This document shows, piece after piece, positions 56,494-64,000 of a stretch of 64,000 nt of DNA. Within the stretch, counting starts at the first letter, position 1. Each line of letters starts with the position of its first letter. A program made the position numbers and the translations under genes. This DNA comes from Orobanche coerulescens. Taxonomy: Eukaryota > Streptophyta > Magnoliopsida > Lamiales > Orobanchaceae. The stretch covers positions 128,871,358-128,935,357 of the forward strand of contig CM065816.1 in NCBI GenBank assembly GCA_033398695.1, given 5' to 3'. The notes under the pieces were generated by a model. The model worked only from the letters and a program-made list of their open reading frames with translations. It searched no databases and had not been told where the DNA came from.

Positions 56494-57520
56494 TGTTAGA
56501 TTGGTACCGCCACTAGAACGGGGGTTGAATAGTGCGGTTAAGAGTATTGTACTCTTTTCGTGCGGAAGCAAAAATATCAGAGTAATAAAAGTGCGGAAAA
56601 AAAAAGAACACAAGGAATTGTTCGAGAGGTTCGACTATTAACGAAGCCTACGTCCCCTACCTAGTTTTATCGACTAGGACTTTTCTTAGAACTTGGAATT
56701 TGCACTTTCTAGTTTAATGCCAACTTCTTACAACTTCTTGATTTCCGGGCTCAAGAACAACCTCACAAAAACACTCTTGTTTTTCTAGGTACAAGATAAC
56801 CAATACACAAAATAAGTGCGAGTAGAAACTCGGCTTTCACGATATATCGCTCTTAGATACAAGAATGAAGATTGGAAATTATAGCACAAATATTCTCGTA
56901 TCACAATCTAGAATAAGAATATCTCTCAAAATATTTGCTTGATATTGCTTGAGTATGCTAGTAAGCTCAGAATTCTTGTGTGTCTTCAATCTCCATGAAG
57001 GTGGCTATTTATAGCCTTCTTGAGCTCAATTTCCCGTTGGAACAGTTTAACTGGTTACGTACGTTATATGCTGTTGATTACATACGTTACGTACGTTACG
57101 TACGTTATATGATCCGATTAACGACCGTAATGAAAGTGCCGAAACTGTCCAGTGAAACATGATGAAATGCGTTACGTACGTTATGAACCTCATGGTTACG
57201 TACGTAATATCCTGGTCAAAGATCCGTTGATTGAGACGACTTGTTGCAACGGCTAGTGGCTTTTCCAACGGTCAGAATAATTCAAGCCTTACGTACGTTA
57301 TATGTCTCCGGTTACGTACGTTACCTGTACAGAAAAACTTACGAAAATAGTGAATGTTACGTACATTATAAAAGATGCGTTATGTACGTTAACTGTAGAA
57401 TGTTACGTACGTTAATGTGATGTGTGTTACGTACATTAACTGAAGAGAAAATATGTTTTAAGTAAATTTTGGTTTTAATAACACATCATCAAAATGATCT
57501 AAAAAATATTTGTTCCAACA
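56494..57520 (-). repeat. 3' LTR of the copia element (1027 bp)
   Basis: TGTTAGATTGG ... TTGTTCCAACA on the + strand. A minus-strand TATAAATA box lies at 57006-57015. The strip 57055-57440 upstream of it is full of TTACGTACGTTA-type words. Confidence 0.85.
57006..57440 (-). promoter_or_regulatory. Copia LTR promoter: TATAAATA and an ACGTACGT array
   Basis: At least ten words of the form TTACGTACGTTA or variants lie in 390 bp, including a perfect TTACGTACGTAA at 57195-57206 and a run of overlapping copies at 57083-57108. The nearest is about 40 bp upstream of the TATA box. The words match the palindromes of the gypsy LTRs, although the LTRs are otherwise unrelated. Confidence 0.65.
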
Positions 57521-57543
57521 ATCTCCCCCTTTTTGATGATGAC
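57521..57543 (-). other. Polypurine tract of the copia element
   Basis: Minus-strand TCATCATCAAAAAGGGGGAG, then AT and the LTR start. A second CTCCCCCTTTTTGTCATT-type tract at 57674-57694 looks like an old duplicate. Confidence 0.8.
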
Positions 57544-57766
57544 AAAATTTACGTATGTGAGTTTTTGAAAACATGATTTTAATTAAAATCTCCCCCTGAA
57601 CACGAGCACTGAAAAAAATTAATATGCACCCCCTGAAAACGCGCACGGGTTATTTCAAAAACGAAGACATATTATTCTCCCCCTTTTTGTCATTAACAAA
57701 AAGTTGAGAAAACCAGCAAGAGACATCAATGATACGCATAATAATCAACATAAACCAAGTCAATGA

Positions 57767-59095
57767 TTAAACAAAATGATAACCAAAATGATGCATAAAA
57801 AGATAGTCATTACAGTCAAAGCATAAACATGAATAACATGAAATGTTTGGTCTTTTAATAAAACAGGAAACATCATCATTAGAAAGGATAGCCCGACTAG
57901 TCAAGGTCCGCATCCGGCGGTGTCGGCGGTACCCAAAATGTGTGCAAATGTTCTTCACCATGATCTTGATTTCGCTCATGTCCTTCTCAAGCCTATCCAT
58001 TCGAGAAGCCATCTGGGAAGAAGAGGATTCCGGACGAGGACGGGAGGAACCAAGCTGAGATGACGGACGAGGTCTAGTATGTTCGATCCCCCTCGATGTG
58101 ATCCTCTCCTCCGGTCTCGGAAGAGTGCCCCCATCTATGAGCCGATCATCATCCTTGATATAAGCAAAGTATATCCATCCACGATTTCTCGTGCGGAGAT
58201 ACCTCATCGTCCGTAACGTACCTTCGGTGACGAGGCTCCCCCTAGGAATCGGAACCCCGTGGACCCCAGACAGATCAACTCCAGCTTTCTCAAAAATTTC
58301 AGTTAAGATAGAACCAAACGGCATTCCTGATTTTCTCTGTCGATCAACTTTCGCGTAGCTCTTTTTGTGGAAAATTTGACCCTTTTCCACGAACCATTTT
58401 AGCACAATAGACGCGAAGTTGACTTGGTGATCCTTCCACACATGATAAATAATCTCCATATCGATATTCACAAGTCGAAGCTGAGCATTTACTTTAGGCA
58501 TAAGACAACGAGTGATAGCATCATGAAGCAAACGAATGTTTATCCCAAAGTCATTGTTTTCGAACCGCCCGGAATGAACATTTAAAACAGCTTTGTCCGA
58601 CAAAAAATCACGGACTTTGGACTCGTGAACACCATAGCTTTCATCATCGGACCAGTCGTTAATGACTTCGTCCGGAGGAGCAAACTCTCCCTTGCATCGA
58701 AAACCCTCATTAGGGAGACCAAAAATCTCCGAAAGCTTCGCCTCATCAAAGGATATTGATTTACCACGCACAAGAGAATTAACAACAGCAAGTCCGTCGG
58801 CATCATAAGTGACAGAAAAATTCGCATAAAACTCTTTTACACATTCCTCATAAATTGGTCGAGCAAGACTAACGAATCGATTAATCCCAAGCATATCGAA
58901 GAATTCTTCGATAGCAACACCAGCACTGTTCAGAGATTCAAAATCAAAGTGGTGACTCGGAGTTACCTCTTCGTCAATAAGGATTTCGTTGAAAACTTTC
59001 ATGGCTTGAGCATTCCGAAATGATAGATCGCCGAAAGCCGTGGAGGATGTTTGGGAGGTTTCTCCTCTTCTCTTTTTTCCGGTTCTGGATGCCAT
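57767..59095 (-). CDS. Extra ORF of SIRE-like copia element (putative plant transposon protein domain)
   Basis: 442 codons, no internal stop. It starts MASRTGKKRRGETS (basic). The middle (residues about 60-300) resembles the 'putative plant transposon protein' family by its EECVKEFYANFSV, VRGKSISFDEAKLSEIFGLP and RKSGMPFGSILTEIFEKAGV segments. Residues about 355-385 (MDRLEKDMSEIKIMVKNI) can form a coiled coil. There is no signal peptide or clear membrane helix, so it is not an envelope by sequence. The last 55 residues may be read-through. Its own TATA-type promoter lies upstream (59224-59233). Role unknown. Confidence 0.75.
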   Translation of the reverse strand: MASRTGKKRRGETSQTSSTAFGDLSFRNAQAMKVFNEILIDEEVTPSHHFDFESLNSAGVAIEEFFDMLGINRFVSLARPIYEECVKEFYANFSVTYDADGLAVVNSLVRGKSISFDEAKLSEIFGLPNEGFRCKGEFAPPDEVINDWSDDESYGVHESKVRDFLSDKAVLNVHSGRFENNDFGINIRLLHDAITRCLMPKVNAQLRLVNIDMEIIYHVWKDHQVNFASIVLKWFVEKGQIFHKKSYAKVDRQRKSGMPFGSILTEIFEKAGVDLSGVHGVPIPRGSLVTEGTLRTMRYLRTRNRGWIYFAYIKDDDRLIDGGTLPRPEERITSRGIEHTRPRPSSQLGSSRPRPESSSSQMASRMDRLEKDMSEIKIMVKNICTHFGYRRHRRMRTLTSRAILSNDDVSCFIKRPNISCYSCLCFDCNDYLFMHHFGYHFV

Positions 59096-59223
59096 GAGGA
59101 TTGAATCGGTCGAAAAGTGAAGGTTTTGATGGATAATCTTGAAGTTTTGATAGGATTTGCCGGAACAGTTCGTCGCTGCGCTAGGGATTTGTAGGAAATG
59201 AAAAAGGGAACTGACGATGTGGG

Positions 59224-59403
59224 TTTATATATGTTAGGGTCAACAGTCACTTACGTACGTTATATCCCTTATGTAACGTACGTAACGTAAAAACCTAAAC
59301 TTTCTGGAGTGAAACCTGCGTTTCGTTATGTACGTAACGAACCAACCTCTAACGTACGTAAGGTCCTATTACGTATGTAATAGACCGCGTATACCGTACG
59401 TAA
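59224..59403 (-). promoter_or_regulatory. Putative internal promoter of the extra ORF with palindrome array
   Basis: Minus-strand TATATAAA at 59224-59233, about 130 bp before the ATG at 59095. Upstream of it come TTACGTACGTTA (59251), TAACGTACGTAAC (59274), TTATGTACGTAAC (59326), TAACGTACGTAA (59350), TTACGTATGTAA (59369) and CCGTACGTAA (59394). The layout is the same as in the element's own LTR and suggests a second transcript for the extra ORF. Confidence 0.6.
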
Positions 59404-59488
59404 GCTAGACCAAATGAATAGTCTTTTCCTTTCGATGATGTCCCGATTTAAATGACCATTTAATGTGACTATGATGAGTATGCAATAT

Positions 59489-62400
59489 TTAAAAATGATC
59501 AGCATGTCCCATTCCTAAATTTATGCGAATAAAGTTGAAAGCTTCTTCGGGTAATAGTTTTGTAAAAATATCCGCCAATTGTTCATTAGTACCAACAAAT
59601 TGGAGACGAACATTCCCGTTTTGGACATGGTCACGAATAAAATGGTGACGAATTTCGATGTGTTTTGTCCTACTATGCAAAATGGGGTTTTTACTTAAAT
59701 TAATGGCACTTGTATTGTCACAAAAAATAGGAGTATTTTTAAGTTCGATGCCATAATCAAGTAATTGATTTTTGATCCAAAGAACTTGTGCACATGCACT
59801 TCCCGCAGCCACATATTCTGCTTCAGCTGTGGAAGTAGCGACACTAGTCTGTTTCTTACTTCCCCATGAAATTAAACATGAACTCATAAAATGACACGTT
59901 CCGGTGGTGCTTTTTCTACCAATTTTACATCCACCGAAATCGGCATCACTATATGCAAAAAGTTGAAAATCAATGCTGGAAGGATACCATAGGCCTAAAC
60001 CAGCAGTATATTTTAAATATCGAAAAATTCGTTTACATGCTATGAGATGAGATTCTTTAGAGTTAGCTTGAAAACGAGTACATAGACAGGTAGCAAACAT
60101 TATATCAGGTCTAGATGCAGTTAAGTAAAGTAAGGATCCGATCATACCTCGATACTGTTTTTGGTCAACAGATTTACCTTTTTCATCTTTATCAAGTTTA
60201 AGAGTGGAAGACATAGGAGTGGATATTTCTTTGCAATCTTCCATCTTAAATTTCTTTAGAAGCTCATTGACGTACTTGGATTGGTGAATAAATATTCCGT
60301 CATTGAGTTGCTTAATTTGGAGTCCGAGAAAGTTTTTCAACTCTCCCATCATACTCATTTCGAACTCTCCCTTCATAAGATTTGAAAATTCTTTGGACAG
60401 AGTTTCGTTAGTTGCACCAAAAACAATATCGTCCACATAGATTTGACAAATTAACATATCATCATTTAAGACCTTAATGAATAGAGTATTATCAACATTA
60501 CCTCTTTTATAACCATTTGAGATAAGAAAAGAGCTTAGACGATCATACCATGCTCTCGGAGCTTGCTTTAATCCATAGAGAGCTTTATGGAGCTTGTACA
60601 CATGATCCGGATGATCATAGTCTTCAAAACCCGGAGGTTGCTTGACATAAACTTCCTCCTGGATGATTCCATTTAGGAACGCACTTTTTACATCCATTTG
60701 GTGGAGTTTGATCTTCTTGTATGCGGCAAAGGCACAGAGAAGACGAATAGCTTCAAGACGAGCAACAGGAGCGAACGTCTCTTCATAGTCCAAGCCTTCT
60801 TCTTGATTATAACCTTGGGCGACCAACCTCGATTTATTTTTAATAGGGAGACCATCATCATCGGTTTTGATTTTATGAACCCATTTGGTACCAATGATTG
60901 ATTTGTCTACCGGTGCCAGAACTAATTCCCAAACTTTATTTCTTTCGAATTGGTTTAGCTCTTCTTGCATAGCAGTAGCCCAATTCTCATCATTTATGGC
61001 CTCATTGATATTCTTTGGTTCTGTAAGAGAAATAAATGCAATATTGTTAATACAATCATTTATATTTCTCCTAGTTCGTACTCCTTCATCGATTTTTCCG
61101 AGAATTTGTTCCATCGGATGGTCTTTCACATTTGCCCAATCTTCAGGAAGGTTGTAAGTATTTTCCTCCCGTTTGTCCGAGCTTACGTCGAGCTTCTCCA
61201 ACTCCTTTGATACTTCGGATACTTCTTTAGCTGGAACCATACCTGCATCATCATCAAAAACAACCTTTCTCGGGAGTAAAACTGTATCATCGAATTTTAC
61301 ATGAATGGACTCTTCTACCGAGCCTCTTCTACAATTAAATACACGATAAGCTTTACTATTAGTAGAATAACCAAGAAATATTCCAATATCTGATTTAGAA
61401 TCGAATTTACCCAAATTGTCTTTTCCATTATTATGAATGAACACTTTACAACCAAATGGATGAAAATAAGATAAATTGGGCTTTTTACCTTTAAAAATCT
61501 CATAAGGAGTCATCATTTTGTTCCTCCTGAGATGGACACGATTTATAACATAACAAGCAGTGTTAACGGCTTCGGCCCAAAAGTATTTAGGAAGACCATA
61601 CTCGTTGAGCATTGTTCGGCTCATTTCTTCTAGAGAGCGATTCTTCCTCTCGACAACTCCATTTTGTTGAGGTGTCCGAGGTGCCGAAAAGTTGTGCCCA
61701 ATACCATATTTATCGCACCAATCTTCAAAGAGATTAGAATCAAATTCTCCACCATGATCGGTTCGAATGGCGATAACTGGTAATTCTTTTTCCTTCTGGG
61801 TAACCTTACACCACTTAACAAACTCGTTAAAAGCATCATCTTTATTGGCTAAGCATTTTACCCAAGTAAATCTAGAAAAATCATCGACAATAACTAAAGT
61901 ATTAAGTTTACATTAGTTGGCATGTCGAGACGGACCAATTAAATCCATATGAATTAATTCAAGAATGCGACTAGTGGAAATTTCCATTTTTGGTTTAAAC
62001 GAGCCTCTTGCATGTTTACCTTTAATACAGGCCTCACAAATGTGGTCTTTTCTAAAATTCAATTTTGGTAGACCACGAACAATATCATTTTTGGCCAATT
62101 TTGAAAGAAGTGGTAAAGAGGCATGTCCCAATTTTCGGTGCCAAACAACGGCATTTTCATCGTACGAAAGTAGACATTTTTCGTTAAAAGAAGATTCATC
62201 TTGGAGATCAACAATGTAAATATTTCCATAGCGCAATCCAATAAAAACTATTTGGTCTTTTCTCATTACCGTGCAATGCGTAATTTCAAAAATTAGTTTA
62301 AGACCGGTGTCACATAGTTGAGAAACACTTAGGAGATTATGGCAAAGTCCATCAACAAATAGAATATTTTCAATAGTGGGTAAAGGTTTCTTACCAATTT

Positions 62401-62520
62401 TACCTGTCCCTTTTATTTGGCCCTTTTTATTATCGCCAAAGGTAACACAGCCACGATCTTCCTTTTTCAGCTCCGTGAAGAGATGTTCATTTCCACTCAT
62501 GTGGTTTGAACATCCACTAT
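59489..62520 (-). pseudogene. pol: Copia Pol: protease end, integrase, RT, RNase H (one nonsense codon)
   Basis: Order on the minus strand: protease WYVDSGCSNHMSG (about 62505), pre-integrase zinc motif (WHRKLGHAS then CEACIKGKHARGSF), integrase acidic residues at [23 protein letters not shown] and [14 protein letters not shown] with [12 protein letters not shown], and RNase [21 protein letters not shown] ... [13 protein letters not shown]. The frame is open except one TAA at 61913-61915 just after the first catalytic Asp. The region 59489-61624 alone is a 711-codon ORF. It copies RNA into DNA and inserts it; the stop blocks this copy unless suppressed. Confidence 0.92.
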
Positions 62521-64000
62521 CAACATACCATTTATTTGATAATGTTGTCTTCCTTGCTTGTACCTACAAAAACCATTTTCTTCCGTTTTATAGGTACCCA
62601 GGCTAATTTGGGTCCTGAGGAGTTAGATACAAAAACTTGGTTTTTAATAACGGTCCCTTTTGGTACCCAAATTTGCTTAACCCTTATAGTACGTCTAGAG
62701 TTTCGACAGTAGGTTTCGGTATGTCCAGGTTTTAAACATTTTGGACATGATGGGATACCCGTTTTTAAAGTGTCCGAATCTTTTGTGGTAATTTCTAAGG
62801 ACTTTTTCATTGGAAATGAATTATATCCAAGTCCTTGTTTTGAAAGAGAAAATTTTTGACCAAATAATAATTGCTCGAATTTGTCATTACCACATGAAAA
62901 TTTTCTGACGTAAAGTTTAAATTCTTTCTGAGTTTTATGCAATTCATCTTTCAGAATTTTCTCAGTTTCCAAGCAATTTGTATGATCAATAGAAACTTCC
63001 TTGTTTTTCAATAATTTAGCATTTTCAATTTCAAGGAGTTTTATTTTGTTTTTCAATTCCTTATTGCTATTGCAAGCCTTTTCGTATTCATTATTTAGAG
63101 ATTCAAAAGCATCAAGTAGTTCTTCATGAGAATCACTAACCTCAACTTCTTCGTCACTATCTTCGGATGCGCGTGCCATTAGAGCAAGATTGGTTTGGAC
63201 TTGTGGTTCATCATCCTCATCATCGTCACTCCATGTGGCGACATAAACCTCCTTCTTTTTGAACATTTCATGAGGTGGTTTTGATGAACTTATTGGAGTA
63301 GCAGCACGACAATCTTTTGCAAAATGGCCTGGAACGCCGCACCTTCGACAAGTGTTGTCGAACTTTTTGTTTTGAGGGAAGTGAGTCTTTTTGGATTCAT
63401 ACCTTGATTCTTGCTTGATATCTCTCCGGCGCCTTTGAAGAAGATTTTTAAATTTCTTTATGTTTTTGGCATAAAAGGCGGTTTCTTCGTCCTCTTCTTC
63501 GATAGGTTCATCCTCTAGGTCGCTTTCTTCTTTGGCTTTGAAAGCGATAGTCCTTTCTCTCTCCTTAGGTTTTGGTTTCGAGCTACGAGATTTGATGACG
63601 ATCTTATAATTGATGAGAGATCCGATGAGAGCGCTGAATTCTATTGTATTGAGGTCTTTCGACTCCATGATAGCCGTAACGGTAGCGTCCCATTCTCTTG
63701 GTAGAGACCGAAGGATTTTCTTGGCTTTATCACTACTTTATATCGGTTTTCCGAATGAAGCTAGCCCATTTGTGATTGCCGAGAAACGGTCAAGCATAGT
63801 GGTAATGCTTTCTTCTTCTTTCATGGTGAAGAGTTCATAATCGTGAAGAAGCATATTGATTTTGGTTTCCTTTACTTGACTTGTACCTTCATGGGTGATC
63901 TCTAACATTTTCCAGATTTCTTTTGCCGTCTCGCAGGAAGAGATTCTATTGTGATCTTCTGGATTGAGAGCACAATAAAGCAATTGAGTGGCTTTACTGT
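62521..64000 (-). pseudogene. gag: Copia Gag (N-terminus outside window, one nonsense codon)
   Basis: N-terminal part 63738-63983 has SCETAKEIWKMLEITHEGTS and HDYELFTMKEEESITTMLDR, typical of the UBN2-type copia gag; it ends with TAA at 63738-63740, in frame with the rest. The main ORF 62532-63668 (378 codons) has KAKKILRSLP-type upstream context, two CCHC knuckles (CRRCGVPGHFAKDC, CPKCLKPGHTETYC), an acidic block and a long coiled coil (LNNEYEKACNSNKELKNKIK). It closes with TAA at 62532-62534 in another frame than protease, so gag and pol are split by a frame break. Confidence 0.88.

Larger units (their letters stand above)
56494..64000 (-). mobile_element. Ty1/copia SIRE-like element with an extra ORF, 5' end outside window
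   Basis: Minus strand: 3' LTR (56494-57520), polypurine tract, extra ORF (57767-59095), pol (59489-62520) and gag (62532-64000, incomplete). Order and protein motifs fit Ty1/copia (IN before RT). The TGTTGGAACAAATA LTR start and the extra ORF after pol fit the SIRE/Maximus lineage. Two in-frame TAA codons and a gag/protease frame break are seen. It is inserted in a TA repeat; the possible duplication TATAT cannot be tested. Confidence 0.9.

Noticed and set aside
60885..61157. Plus-strand ORF opposite copia pol
   Set aside because: It is the antisense shadow of a well-supported RT region.

Overview
The window reads as transposon-packed intergenic DNA from a flowering plant, probably a eudicot. 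The evidence is plant-type LTR retrotransposons of both orders: Ty3/gypsy chromovirus (Tekay/Del-like), Tat/Athila-like, and Ty1/copia SIRE-like. There is also a CACTA transposon carrying a Transposase_24-type (Ptta/En/Spm) gene with plant introns. I recognise no certain host gene, tRNA, rRNA or CRISPR array. The species cannot be named from this sequence.

Layout. 1-4617: a gag-only LTR element (TR-GAG-like, minus strand), its left LTR cut by the window edge. 4618-7080: decayed LTR pieces. 7105-12468: a Tat-like pol (RNase H) relic split by a solo LTR (7295-12362, TSD AGAAG), which is itself split by a second solo LTR (7562-11017, TSD ATTAA). 12469-16803: remains of a copia/SIRE-like element (minus strand). 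17258-18864: LTR-like DNA with a 320-bp internal duplication. 18865 to about 36600: a CACTA element whose minus-strand multi-exon gene is interrupted by a complete Tekay-like element (26386-35191, TSD GTCAA). 36640-38188: AT-rich DNA with two GC-rich palindrome clusters, possibly hAT-related. 38189-41164: a lone gypsy 3' LTR plus a short internal stub. 41165-56493: a tandem LTR-internal-LTR-internal-LTR array of a second gag-only family with LTRs of about 3.86 kb. 56494-64000: a SIRE-like copia element running off the right edge, with an extra ORF between pol and the 3' LTR.

The most interesting signal crosses family boundaries. Arrays of a short palindrome, TTACG-NN-CGTAA (mostly TTACGGCCGTAA or TTACGTACGTAA), sit just upstream of TATA-like boxes in the LTR promoters of several different gypsy families and of the copia element. 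A similar array plus TATATAA lies in front of the copia element's extra ORF. This looks like a shared, repeatedly acquired promoter module. The gag-only element at 1-4617 has no such arrays but is full of a different palindrome core, GCGATCG.

The two gag-only families (1-4617 and 41165-56493) carry LTRs, a primer binding site (PBS), a polypurine tract (PPT) and gag but no polymerase. They would need an autonomous relative in trans. The CACTA gene, the Tekay-like element and the copia element all carry disabling stops or frameshifts.
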